Positions 19,557-28,278 of a stretch of DNA of 64,000 nucleotides are shown piece after piece. Within the stretch, counting starts at the first letter, position 1. Every line of letters begins with the position of its first letter. Where the stretch lies: contig CANLEM010000002.1 of assembly GCA_947489685.1 (NCBI GenBank), positions 1 through 64,000 on the forward strand, in the 5' to 3' direction. The stretch is from an uncultured Aquimarina sp. GTDB taxonomy: Bacteria; Bacteroidota; Bacteroidia; Flavobacteriales; Flavobacteriaceae. The notes below the pieces were generated by a model that had not been told where the DNA came from, did not search any database, and was given only the letters and a program-made list of their open reading frames with translations. The translations under genes were made by a program, and so were the position numbers.

Positions 19557-20021
19557 TTACTTTTTATTTTCTACGAGTGTATCTCCTTCCCAAACTCCTT
19601 CGTTTACAAGATTTCCATTCGGATCAAATGATTTTCCTTTTCCGTTTCTAGAATTGTTTTTCCATTTCCCACTATGCTTAGTCCCATCCGACCAGTACAT
19701 GGTTCCTTTGCCATGACGTTGGTTATTCTTAAAGCTACCCTCATATCTATCACCGTTTGGCCATATATATGTTCCTTTTCCTGAAATTTTATTATTATTA
19801 AAACTTCCCGAATACTTAGAATTATCAAACCATACAACATTTCCCTTTACCAAACGGCCCTCAGAAACTTCAACATCAAAAACTGCACCTTCGACAGAAA
19901 ACTTATGCCAACCATTATTTAATTGACGTAGACCTTTTGAAGCTGGATAATTAAGTTTTTGTGCTTGCATTCCAAAAACACTCCCCAATATTAATGCGAT
20001 AACGATTATTTTTCTTCCCAT
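19557..20021 (-). CDS. exported MORN-repeat protein
   Basis: A 154-residue protein with a signal peptide ending near GMQAQ. Residues 60-150 contain four MORN-type repeats, for example YSGSFNNNKISGKGTYIWPN and YEGSFKNNQRHGKGTMYWSD. MORN repeats form extended beta-sheets that bind lipids or proteins; no enzymatic motif is present. The gene is convergent with the hypothetical gene on its left and divergent from the SPOR-like gene on its right, so it appears to be a single-gene unit. Confidence 0.85.
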   Translation of the reverse strand: MGRKIIVIALILGSVFGMQAQKLNYPASKGLRQLNNGWHKFSVEGAVFDVEVSEGRLVKGNVVWFDNSKYSGSFNNNKISGKGTYIWPNGDRYEGSFKNNQRHGKGTMYWSDGTKHSGKWKNNSRNGKGKSFDPNGNLVNEGVWEGDTLVENKK

Positions 20022-20173
20022 GTTTAACTTTTTTCTTAATTGGGTCGAGTTACCTATGTATTAGCTTACATATCAATACCATAAATCTTTTTTAATTTGT
20101 AAAAAACAAAGGAATACATTGTTCTTTTTAACCAATATTCACTTCTTTACAAAATACCTAAAGTTATATATCC

Positions 20174-20203
20174 TTGAAGTTTTGTAAGAATCTCCTATAT
20201 TTG
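20174..20203 (+). promoter_or_regulatory. complete Bacteroidota-type promoter
   Basis: TTG at 20174-20176, exactly 19 bases, then TATATTTG at 20196-20203. Both elements match the -33/-7 consensus. The TTG that could be read as an upstream start codon is the -33 element itself, which fixes the true start of the next gene at the ATG at 20225. Confidence 0.75.
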
Positions 20204-20224
20204 AATGTATTAAAAACCAACAAC

Positions 20225-20836
20225 ATGCCTTTTATCACAGACGAAGAATTACAGAGTTTTAAAGATCAAATAGAAAAAGCTGAAGAATCGGCTCGTTCTG
20301 CCGAATATTTAAGCGAAAAAGGAGTCAAAGACGAGAAAGAAAACTCTCGAAAGTTTAAAATAGCTACTATTATCCTGGGGATTATCGCTTTACTTGGTGT
20401 CGCAGGTACGGTTTATTTTATGCAATTCAATACTCCGAATAATATGATTTCTCAGAAAAAACATAAGGAGCAAGTAGGTATTCTTGAAAATAAAGTTACC
20501 GAATTAGAGGCAACACTTCAGAATCTTTCTATGAATCAAGAGTTAGATGGCAATGAATCGAATGATGGTGAGAATGCTGGATCTATTGATGATCAATTAG
20601 TTTATGCAGTACAAATTGGTGCATTTGAAGAAAAACGATTGTCTTTATATTCAGATAATTTTGTAAACTTTAGAGAGATCAAAAGTGATGGTTTTAACAA
20701 ATATGCTCTAGGTAATTTTGAGACCTTAAATGAAGCCAAAAAATTTCGAAGAGAACTCGTTAGAATGGGCTTCAGAAATGCATTTATAGGATCATACCAA
20801 AATGGCAAACGTATAAAAATTGAAGAAGCCTGGTAG
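20225..20836 (+). CDS. single-pass membrane protein with SPOR-like domain
   Basis: A 203-residue protein from the ATG at 20225. It has an acidic and basic helical N-terminus of about 45 residues, one membrane segment (KIATIILGIIALLGVAGTVY), a coiled-coil stretch (LENKVTELEATLQN), an acidic linker, and a C-terminal domain of about 75 residues. That domain opens with VYAVQIGAFEE and includes YALGNFETLNEAKKFRREL, both typical of SPOR domains, which bind denuded peptidoglycan at division sites. A role in the envelope or in division is inferred. Promoter and terminator flank it closely, so it is monocistronic. Confidence 0.8.
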   Translation: MPFITDEELQSFKDQIEKAEESARSAEYLSEKGVKDEKENSRKFKIATIILGIIALLGVAGTVYFMQFNTPNNMISQKKHKEQVGILENKVTELEATLQNLSMNQELDGNESNDGENAGSIDDQLVYAVQIGAFEEKRLSLYSDNFVNFREIKSDGFNKYALGNFETLNEAKKFRRELVRMGFRNAFIGSYQNGKRIKIEEAW

Positions 20837-20856
20837 GAGCTACCAAATATCGTATT

Positions 20857-20902
20857 AAAAAGAGTGGTTAGAAATCAAAATTGATTTCTAACCACTCTTT
20901 TT
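20857..20902. terminator. long bidirectional terminator
   Basis: A perfect 21-bp inverted repeat with a 4-base loop (AAAT) has an A run on the left arm and a T run on the right. It sits between two convergent genes and should stop transcription from both sides. Confidence 0.9.
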
Positions 20903-20931
20903 ACAGATTGACTCTTCAAAACAATTGGTAT

Positions 20932-21276
20932 TTATACATTTACAACAATATATTTCCTTCCGGATCTTTTATAATACACTCCTTTATAGGTATAGTACTT
21001 CACTCCTCTTACTTTTATTACTCTATATCCTCGAGGTAACGTGGTTACCCGAATTCCCACTGGCGTGGCAACGGTTCGGTAAGATCTATTCTTCTTAACA
21101 TACCAAACCCCGCCGCTATTATAATATTTCACATTATTATGTACCACAATTTTAGGGTGATGTAACTTAGTAACCACTACCCCTCTCGCAGGACGAACAG
21201 CAACAGTAGTCGCACAAGAAGATGTTAAAAAAGAAATCAATAAAATCGGCATCCACATTTTTAGTATCGTATTCAT
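20932..21276 (-). CDS. small lipoprotein, DUF6515-like
   Basis: A 114-residue protein with a lipoprotein signal (MPILLISFLTSSCATT). The mature part is basic and valine/tyrosine-rich, with repeating YY pairs (VKYYNSGGVWY, VKYYTYKGVYY), a beta-strand pattern seen in DUF6515-like proteins of Bacteroidota. Function is unknown. It is downstream of the DUF2157/GDYXXLXY pair on the same strand with a gap of 54 bases. Confidence 0.7.
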   Translation of the reverse strand: MNTILKMWMPILLISFLTSSCATTVAVRPARGVVVTKLHHPKIVVHNNVKYYNSGGVWYVKKNRSYRTVATPVGIRVTTLPRGYRVIKVRGVKYYTYKGVYYKRSGRKYIVVNV

Positions 21277-21330
21277 ATCCTTAGTTTTTTAGTTTCTCAC
21301 ATATCTAGGACTAGCATACTTCAAAAAGGT

Positions 21331-21894
21331 TTAATCTATATTATATTGCTCTACATATTCTTGTATTGGGATTTCGTCAATAATTACATTCTTAAGTACC
21401 GAAACTCCATCTTTAATATACACCTCTGCATATACGTTTTCTTTCAAACTATCTCTGTTAATTTTTCTGTATGCTTTTTCTGCATCATATGCTTTGGTCT
21501 CTTCCATATAAAATCTATTAAAAGGTAAGTCAAAGCTTATTTCTTTATTATAATTACCTGTTACTTTTGCCATTACAAAATCCTGAGCACCATCCAGTGG
21601 TTTTTTACTAATTGCCACAGGCATAGCAAAACCGTTACTATCTTTTTTGATATACACTCTGATCTTGTCTCCGTAGGCGTAGCTTGTATCATTTTTTATA
21701 AAGGAATTCATCTCATAGTGTAACGTAATATATTTTCCTCTAAAAGGATCAGTGGGATCAATTGGCCTGGTTTTAAACTTATATGCTTCTCCAGATACCA
21801 ATACATTTTCTTGTTTCCAAATCATTTGTATCGGAACAAAAAATTGTACGAATACCAATACCAAAAATCCTATAAAAAAGTGAATCGTTTTCAT
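21331..21894 (-). CDS. GDYXXLXY-domain membrane protein
   Basis: A 187-residue protein with one N-terminal membrane segment (FFIGFLVLVFVQFFVPIQMI) and the family motif in DPFRGKYITLHYEM, a variant of GDYxxLxY. This family (PF14345) is usually encoded next to DUF2157 proteins, as here. Its ATG overlaps the end of the DUF2157 gene by four bases, a sign of translational coupling. The pair probably forms one membrane complex, but its role is not known. Confidence 0.9.
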   Translation of the reverse strand: MKTIHFFIGFLVLVFVQFFVPIQMIWKQENVLVSGEAYKFKTRPIDPTDPFRGKYITLHYEMNSFIKNDTSYAYGDKIRVYIKKDSNGFAMPVAISKKPLDGAQDFVMAKVTGNYNKEISFDLPFNRFYMEETKAYDAEKAYRKINRDSLKENVYAEVYIKDGVSVLKNVIIDEIPIQEYVEQYNID

Positions 21895-23192
21895 ACTTGT
21901 AAATCTTTAATTTGTTTTTTAAATTTCTGTTGCTTCTTTAACATGATATAGTTCGTAACAAAAAAACCAGTTCCTACTAAGACAAATAAGATTCCTCGGA
22001 TTACAAAACTCATTCCGGCATCAAAAAACCTACAAATTATTAATGTCGAAATTATCAATAATCCATAGTTCAGAATTCCGAAGTTAAACTTATCTACGCC
22101 TATTTTTATAGCAGATATCCCTAAGGCAAATACCAATACGTTTATTAATATAACGGGCATAATAACAGATGTAGAAAACAAGAAATACACTATCCAAAAC
22201 AAGACAAATGCTACTTGAAATAGATTGGTTTTTTTAAATCCTCTTTTGAGAGCTGTATATCCCAAGGTCGCAAATGCGATTATTAATAAAACTAAGGCTA
22301 CATACAACTCTTGCGAACTATAATTAAATCCATTAATAAGATCATCCCATATCCACCTGAAGGTAAATACCATTAATGATATTACTGTACCTAAAGATCC
22401 GATAATTATATATCCATTTCGGAGTGTTCTTATTTTATCGAATACCGCGAGTTTACCTACATTATAAAGTAAACCAAAAATGGCTATATACATTAAGAAC
22501 CCCAAATTACCAGCGTTACCCACAAACGCACTTAAGGCAATTGTAACACTTATAGGTATCATCCAATTAAAAATTGTTGCGGTGTTACTAGAGATTCTGT
22601 TTTTTAGCAGATTCCAATAATGAGGAATCCCTGCCAATAAGAAAACAATATACAACCAAGGTGTTTGAGTATTTCGGTAATTCCATACTCCTATTTCAAT
22701 GGCATAATAGGTACTAAGAATAAGTACCAACAAGGCAACTGCATTAGATCTTAACACATAGATTAAGGGTAGACATAAAACAATCCAGGTAAGCAAATAA
22801 GACTCTAACTCGCCAGGAATATGATATATCTGACTAATCAGAGATATACAAGCACCAACCGCGAAAAACAAAAATGTCCCCGAAGCTTCTTTCCAAGTAC
22901 TGCTTTTTTCTTTAAGTATTGAAAAACCGGCCATAAACTGACCAACAACCAAAGGAATAAAAGCAAGCACAGTTTTTGTGATTTTTGAAAAATCATCCCA
23001 ATTATGTGCTAGCATTAAAATAATACCTGATCCTACAAGCAATGCTCCAAAAATCCCAAAAATGGTAAACAATCTATTGGGTTTTCCTAAATTTTTGGTA
23101 GCGTAATACTGTTCTATTTTATCTGCAAGTTCTGGTGAAATCACTTTATCTTTTACCAGTATTTGCAGTTCTTTATTAAATTTTGAACTCAT
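21891..23192 (-). CDS. DUF2157 polytopic membrane protein
   Basis: A 433-residue integral membrane protein. The first 45 residues are a soluble helical DUF2157 part (VISPELADKIEQYY), followed by about a dozen hydrophobic segments, including an opening GIFGALLVGSGIILMLAHNW that is typical of the family. It is followed by the GDYXXLXY gene with a 4-base overlap. No transport or catalytic motif is visible. Confidence 0.9.
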   Translation of the reverse strand: MSSKFNKELQILVKDKVISPELADKIEQYYATKNLGKPNRLFTIFGIFGALLVGSGIILMLAHNWDDFSKITKTVLAFIPLVVGQFMAGFSILKEKSSTWKEASGTFLFFAVGACISLISQIYHIPGELESYLLTWIVLCLPLIYVLRSNAVALLVLILSTYYAIEIGVWNYRNTQTPWLYIVFLLAGIPHYWNLLKNRISSNTATIFNWMIPISVTIALSAFVGNAGNLGFLMYIAIFGLLYNVGKLAVFDKIRTLRNGYIIIGSLGTVISLMVFTFRWIWDDLINGFNYSSQELYVALVLLIIAFATLGYTALKRGFKKTNLFQVAFVLFWIVYFLFSTSVIMPVILINVLVFALGISAIKIGVDKFNFGILNYGLLIISTLIICRFFDAGMSFVIRGILFVLVGTGFFVTNYIMLKKQQKFKKQIKDLQV

Positions 23193-23223
23193 TCTACAAA
23201 ATTGTTTAGTTATACATTAGATA

Positions 23224-23255
23224 AAAAGACAGCTGCTGTTATACAGCTGTCTTTT
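23224..23255. terminator. Rho-independent terminator downstream of the YiaA-type gene
   Basis: A 12-bp stem (AAAAGACAGCTG/CAGCTGTCTTTT, loop of 8) has T-rich sequence on the minus-strand exit side. It lies between the YiaA-type gene and the DUF2157 gene, so the latter probably has its own promoter. Confidence 0.75.
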
Positions 23256-23270
23256 CTAATCATCAAAACA

Positions 23271-23333
23271 AGAAGCCTCCCCCCAGGATATCTATTTAAC
23301 CGTTTCATTATTGATCAAATAGATATGGCTTCT
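23271..23333 (-). other. nested inverted repeat downstream of the YiaA-type gene
   Basis: An outer 7-bp pair (AGAAGCC/GGCTTCT) encloses an inner 10-bp pair (ATATCTATTT/AAATAGATAT). A 10-base C-rich bulge occurs on one side only. It begins nine bases past the minus-strand stop at 23342 and precedes a separate terminator. It would fold in RNA as a long interrupted hairpin; function unknown. Confidence 0.55.
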
Positions 23334-23341
23334 TCTTTTGA

Positions 23342-23818
23342 TTATTGCTCCCTACTTTCGATATACTTCTTATCTCTTGTATTTTTCTGTACGGCTATAG
23401 CCGCAAATAAACTTAAGGTAAAGGACATCCCATAAAACCCTTTTTCACTTAATTCGAGATCTGCATTCCATAAACCTATAATTAACAACAAGATAGATGT
23501 AAGTGTTGTAAACCAACTAATTCCGTAGTAGATGTCGGTAACCGGAATCCCTTCTAATCTATCCCGAACACTTTTTTGTACTGATACTGCAGAAAACAAT
23601 CCAAACAGCAGGATTGTAAAATAATATCCTTTTTCATTTAAAGGCATGTATGCATTCCACAACCCTATACAGTAGGATATCATACCTATAAATAATGCCG
23701 ACCATGATGCTGATATAAAAGCGGGTGTTGGCTTTTGATCATACACCTTGGACTCTCTTTTGTCTAATTTCTCGTTTGTAGTATCCTCAGATACGTCATT
23801 GCTAAATTTGTACTCCAT
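23342..23818 (-). CDS. YiaA/YiaB-family inner membrane protein
   Basis: A 158-residue protein with a charged N-terminal tail and four membrane helices arranged as two copies of the YiaA/B two-helix domain (PF05360). Each copy has a helix, a loop with GLWNA and EKGYY or EKGFY, and a second helix ending in VQKSVRD or VQKNTRD. The family is widespread and its function is not established. The gene is divergent from the helical-repeat gene at 23988. Confidence 0.88.
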   Translation of the reverse strand: MEYKFSNDVSEDTTNEKLDKRESKVYDQKPTPAFISASWSALFIGMISYCIGLWNAYMPLNEKGYYFTILLFGLFSAVSVQKSVRDRLEGIPVTDIYYGISWFTTLTSILLLIIGLWNADLELSEKGFYGMSFTLSLFAAIAVQKNTRDKKYIESREQ

Positions 23819-23908
23819 GATTAATTAATTTTGATGATTATTTTTTCATTTTGAACAGTACAAATGTGCAACCCTCTAGTCAGATACAAAATTCTAGTTT
23901 TGATAAAA

Positions 23909-23989
23909 ACTTATGATATAATTTAACATAAAAATTAATTTAAATACCAATTTTACTATATTTATATCATATTATACTTATGATATAAT
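23909..23989 (+). promoter_or_regulatory. repeat and palindrome cluster at the start of the helical-repeat gene
   Basis: The 14-base sequence ACTTATGATATAAT occurs at 23909-23922 and again at 23976-23989, where it overlaps the ATG at 23988. A 9-bp inverted repeat TATATCATA/TATGATATA with a 7-base spacer occupies 23963-23987, directly before that ATG. A regulator site or an RNA hairpin masking the start codon would both fit. Confidence 0.5.
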
Positions 23990-25469
23990 GAATACTACTA
24001 CATCTATAATCCGTACCTTATCTGATGAAGACAAAAGGAATTTCATTACAATGCTACGGCAAAAAAATAAAAGAAATGACACTAAAAACATTCAGTTATT
24101 CAGACTATTAAATACCGAAAAAGAAGTAAAAGACCTTGATATAAAGATTTACGGAAAACGATCTAAAGGTGCTTTTCATGCCCTTTGCAAAAGACTGCAT
24201 GATAGTTTGATCGATTTTGTAGCCTCTAAAAGTTTTGAGGGTGAAACATCTGAAGAGATGGAAATTCTAAAACTCTTATTAGCAGGTAGAATATTTTTTG
24301 AACAAAAACAATATAAGATAGCCTTAAAAACTATCCTAAAAGCAGAACAAAAGGCAAAAACTTACGATTTGTACAGTATTTTGAATGAGATTTACTATAC
24401 CAAAATCCAGTATGCTCATCTTAATACAACTACATCATTAGAAACCCTTATCTCTGATTTCAATAACAACAAAGCATCTATACAACAAGAGGAAAATCTA
24501 AATTTATTTTACGCAACCGTACAAAACAAACTCATCCAGAAACATGATGATTTTGCTATAATCATACGCGATACTTTATCCAAATTTGGAATCTCAATTA
24601 CTCAAGATCTTACATTTAGATCACTGTTTAAAATTTTAGAAATTACAAATACTGCAGCTCAAGCCACACGTGATTATTTTACCATTTTACCTTTTGTAGA
24701 AGAAGCCTACACATTAATTGATACCAGAGAACAGTTGATAGACAAACATTTGTTTTATCATATTCAGATTCTGTATTATGTTGCCAATGCCTATTTCAGA
24801 AATAAGAATTTTGAAACCTCTATGCATTACCTCTCTTTGATGAAAGAGCAAATGAGTAAAAGTAAACATAAATATTATCGCCGGTTTCACCCGCAATACA
24901 TACTACTGCACACGCTAAACCTTAATTATACCGGAAATGCCGATGCGGCCATTGTAACTATCGAAGCTTTTGAAGAAACTAAACACAAGGAACAAATAAC
25001 CTACTTATTAGATTTAAAATTAAGTTTGATTGTATTTTACTTCATGCAATCAAGATTTAAAGAAGCTCTGGCCGTATTAACAAATCTCTATCATAGTGAT
25101 CATTGGTATACCGAAAAAGCTGGGATCATATGGGTCATTAAAAAAAACTTGGTAGAGATTCTCTTACATATCGAATTAAATAACATAGATCTAGTAGAAT
25201 CACGAGCCAATAGTTTTAGAAAAAAACATAGTACACACCTCAAAAACAATAATGATAATAGAGCATTAGAATTCTTAAAACTAGCGCTTGAGTACGATCG
25301 CAATCCTGAGACGGTAACGACTGATATTTTTAAAAATAAAATTTCGAACTCACTTACCACAGTAAAACGAGAACAAGAAGACATTTTTGAAATGAGTTTT
25401 TATGCCTGGATAAAATCCAAGGCATATAATACCGAATTGTATACAACAATCTTAGAAATGGTAAAGTAG
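23988..25469 (+). CDS. hypothetical helical-repeat (TPR-like) protein
   Basis: A 493-residue protein without signal peptide or membrane segment, so probably cytoplasmic. The sequence is almost wholly helical, with units of 35-40 residues reminiscent of tetratricopeptide repeats (AGRIFFEQKQYKIALKTIL, YYVANAYFRNKNFETSMHYL, LKLSLIVFYFMQSRFKEAL). No catalytic motif is visible. Similar large helical proteins of unknown role occur in Flavobacteriaceae. The palindrome at its start codon suggests tight control. Confidence 0.65.
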   Translation: MNTTTSIIRTLSDEDKRNFITMLRQKNKRNDTKNIQLFRLLNTEKEVKDLDIKIYGKRSKGAFHALCKRLHDSLIDFVASKSFEGETSEEMEILKLLLAGRIFFEQKQYKIALKTILKAEQKAKTYDLYSILNEIYYTKIQYAHLNTTTSLETLISDFNNNKASIQQEENLNLFYATVQNKLIQKHDDFAIIIRDTLSKFGISITQDLTFRSLFKILEITNTAAQATRDYFTILPFVEEAYTLIDTREQLIDKHLFYHIQILYYVANAYFRNKNFETSMHYLSLMKEQMSKSKHKYYRRFHPQYILLHTLNLNYTGNADAAIVTIEAFEETKHKEQITYLLDLKLSLIVFYFMQSRFKEALAVLTNLYHSDHWYTEKAGIIWVIKKNLVEILLHIELNNIDLVESRANSFRKKHSTHLKNNNDNRALEFLKLALEYDRNPETVTTDIFKNKISNSLTTVKREQEDIFEMSFYAWIKSKAYNTELYTTILEMVK

Positions 25470-25505
25470 GCATTTTGTTAAATATTCCCCTTTAACCTTA
25501 CTTTC

Positions 25506-25521
25506 ACATAAGCGCTTATGT
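25506..25521 (+). promoter_or_regulatory. 16-bp perfect palindrome upstream of the large metalloprotease
   Basis: ACATAAGCGCTTATGT is a perfect palindrome 36 bases before the ATG of the metalloprotease. A weak -7-like TACTTTTC begins nine bases after it, so the palindrome covers the place where -33 contacts would be made. A dimeric regulator site is possible. Confidence 0.4.
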
Positions 25522-25556
25522 AATTTTAGTACTTTTCGCCGTTTAAAACTCTTCAC

Positions 25557-28064
25557 ATGTTAAAAAATACATTTTGGTTATTTCTATTAGCGATAACTAT
25601 TACAACAGCGGATTGTTATGCTTTTCAATCCAAAAAAAGAAAAAAAGGGAAAAAGGCGGCTATAGCATCTCCATCCAATGGAGGCAAAAAGGACACTATT
25701 ATGCCTTATCATAAAATCATCACCAAAAATGCAAAGACAGACAAAGGTTTATTTGACATTCATTATGTAGGTGACAAGTATTTTTATGAAATTCCGGATA
25801 CGCTACTCAATCGAGAAATGTTAATGGTAACCCGTATTGCTAAAACTGCTACAGGAATTGGATTTGGAGGAGGCAAACAAAACACTCAAGTACTGCGTTG
25901 GCAAAAGAAAAACAAACAAATATTACTGCGTGTAGTTTCACATCAAATTTTTGCGCCTGACTCATTACCCATCCACGAGGCTGTTGTAAATTCTAATTTT
26001 GAACCGGTTTTGTATTCTTTTCCTATCAAAGCTTTTCATAAAGATTCTAGCAACACCAGCAATAATGCGACTGTAATAGATGTTACTAGCTTATTTAAAA
26101 AAGATGTTAAAGCATTGGGGTTTCCTGATACTAGACGTAAGCAATACAAAATTTCAAAATTAGATGATAATCGATCGTATATTGATACGATCAGAAGTTA
26201 CCCATTGAATATTGAAGCTCGTCATGTTAAAACGTATAACGCCGGTGAGCCCCCTTCTAATACAAGCACAGGGTCTATATCTCTACAAATGAGCAACTCA
26301 ATGATATTGCTTCCTAAAACACCTATGAAACGCCGTTATTTTGATCAACGTGTTGGGTGGTTTGCAAGAGGTCAAACAGATTACGGCCTCGAAGCACAAG
26401 AGAGCAAAACAGTACGATATTTAGATCGATGGAGGTTAGAAGTGAAACCCGAAGATATTGATAAGTTCAATAGCGGCGAATTGGTTGTTCCAAAAAAACA
26501 GATCGTGTATTATATCGATCGAGCTACTCCCAAAAAATGGAGAAAGTACATTAAACAAGGTATTGAGGATTGGCAAGTTGCCTTTGAACAAGCTGGGTTT
26601 AAGGATGCGATTATAGCAAAAGACCCTCCTACCAAAGAAGAAGATCCTGATTGGAGTCCCGAAGATGTGCGCTATTCTGTAGTACGTTACTTGGCATCTC
26701 CTATTCCTAATGCCAATGGACCCCATGTAAGTGATCCTAGATCCGGTGAAATTCTCGAAAGCGATATTAACTGGTATCATAATGTAATGACGCTATTGAG
26801 AAATTGGTTTTTTGTACAAACAGCCGCTATTAATCCAAATGCTCAAAGTGTTGCTTTTAAGGATGACGTCATGGGGCGACTAATCCGATTTGTATCGGCT
26901 CACGAAGTGGGTCATACTTTAGGCTTACCTCATAATATGGGAAGTAGTGTGGCTTATCCTGTCGAATCTCTTAGAGATCCAGAATTCACCAAGAAATATG
27001 GCACAGCACCTTCAATAATGGATTACGCAAGATTTAACTATATAGCGCAACCAGGTGATGGAGATGTTGCTTTAATGCCTAACATTGGTATATATGACAA
27101 GCATGCTATACGATGGGGATACCGTCCTATATTAGATAAAAGTGCAGAAGACGAAAAGAAAACATTAGATCAATGGATCCTTAAACACCAAGACGATCCT
27201 ATGTATCGTTTTGGAAGACAGCAATTTGGAGTAATCGACCCTAGTTCACAAACAGAGGACTTAGGTGATGATGCGGTAAATGCTAGTACTTATGGTATTA
27301 AAAATTTAAAACGAATTGTACCAAACTTAATTAAATGGACTGCAGAAGAAGGCAAAAACTATGACGACCTTGGCACTATGTACAGGCAAGTACTAGGGCA
27401 ATTTAATCGATATATGGGTCATGTAAGTTCCAATATTGGCGGAGTATATGAGTATTATAAAACTTACGATCAAGAAGGAGCTGTATACACCCATGTTAGT
27501 AAAGAGAATCAAAAACGAGCTATGCAATTTTTACATGAGCAATTATTTGCAACACCAGAATGGTTATTAGACAAAACTATTTTTGATAAAATAGAATTTT
27601 CTGGCAGTATAGAACGCATTCGTAATTTTCAATCCAGAACTTTAAACAGGTTGTTAGAACATGGTCGTATGGCTAGATTATTAGAAAATGAAACTCTAAA
27701 TACTAATGAGGCCTATACGTTGCTCGATATGATGTCTCAATTAAGATCAGGGTTATGGTCAGAATTACAAAGTGGTAAAACTATAGACATTTATAGACGT
27801 AATTTACAAAGGGCTTATATTGATAGAATGGAATTTTTAATGACCAAAGAGCAACCTAAAATTCCTGAAAACATAAGGCGTTTTGTAAGGCGGACTACTG
27901 TAAATGCTTCTCAAAGTGATATTAGAGCTGTGGTGCGTGCAGAACTAAAAGCATTACAAAGAGATGCTAGAAACGCAGTTAGCAGAACTCGTGATTCAAT
28001 GACTAGATATCATTTACAGGATATTGTAGAGCGCATTGCTTCTATTCTTGATCCTAAAAAGTAA
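25557..28064 (+). CDS. large exported zinc metalloprotease (DUF5117/DUF5118/DUF4953 type)
   Basis: An 835-residue protein with an N-terminal signal peptide and a lysine-rich mature start. Residues 50-420 match the DUF5118/DUF5117 arrangement of Bacteroidota metalloproteases. The catalytic domain (DUF4953) has HEVGHTLGLPH with His449, Glu450, His453 and His459, and a Met-turn in SIMDY, so it is a metzincin. The C-terminal 200 residues are helical. Relatives are secreted or periplasmic proteases of unknown substrate. It has its own terminator and a palindrome in its promoter region. Confidence 0.9.
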   Translation: MLKNTFWLFLLAITITTADCYAFQSKKRKKGKKAAIASPSNGGKKDTIMPYHKIITKNAKTDKGLFDIHYVGDKYFYEIPDTLLNREMLMVTRIAKTATGIGFGGGKQNTQVLRWQKKNKQILLRVVSHQIFAPDSLPIHEAVVNSNFEPVLYSFPIKAFHKDSSNTSNNATVIDVTSLFKKDVKALGFPDTRRKQYKISKLDDNRSYIDTIRSYPLNIEARHVKTYNAGEPPSNTSTGSISLQMSNSMILLPKTPMKRRYFDQRVGWFARGQTDYGLEAQESKTVRYLDRWRLEVKPEDIDKFNSGELVVPKKQIVYYIDRATPKKWRKYIKQGIEDWQVAFEQAGFKDAIIAKDPPTKEEDPDWSPEDVRYSVVRYLASPIPNANGPHVSDPRSGEILESDINWYHNVMTLLRNWFFVQTAAINPNAQSVAFKDDVMGRLIRFVSAHEVGHTLGLPHNMGSSVAYPVESLRDPEFTKKYGTAPSIMDYARFNYIAQPGDGDVALMPNIGIYDKHAIRWGYRPILDKSAEDEKKTLDQWILKHQDDPMYRFGRQQFGVIDPSSQTEDLGDDAVNASTYGIKNLKRIVPNLIKWTAEEGKNYDDLGTMYRQVLGQFNRYMGHVSSNIGGVYEYYKTYDQEGAVYTHVSKENQKRAMQFLHEQLFATPEWLLDKTIFDKIEFSGSIERIRNFQSRTLNRLLEHGRMARLLENETLNTNEAYTLLDMMSQLRSGLWSELQSGKTIDIYRRNLQRAYIDRMEFLMTKEQPKIPENIRRFVRRTTVNASQSDIRAVVRAELKALQRDARNAVSRTRDSMTRYHLQDIVERIASILDPKK

Positions 28065-28088
28065 AAAAAGACTTATCTATTAGTAATG

Positions 28089-28122
28089 ATCCTCGTTTAA
28101 GTATATTAAGCGGGGATTTTTT
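28089..28122 (+). terminator. Rho-independent terminator after the metalloprotease
   Basis: A 12-bp stem with two G-T pairs (ATCCTCGTTTAA/TTAAGCGGGGAT, loop GTATA) is followed by TTTTT. It starts 25 bases past the stop codon. Confidence 0.85.
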
Positions 28123-28278
28123 ATACTTCAGATAACCACACAAAGAACCAAAATCGATTATCATGAACGCCAAAATTGATCGTATTAACATTAAAATTAA
28201 TTACTTTTGACCTTATAATAAACAACAAAAACAATAACTACTACGTTATAAAATTGTAAAAATCATCTCTTCGCACTA

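Noticed and set aside
20174..20224. Upstream extension of the SPOR-like gene to a TTG at 20174
   Set aside because: That TTG is the -33 element of a perfect promoter, and the -7 element lies inside the extension; the ATG at 20225 is the right start.
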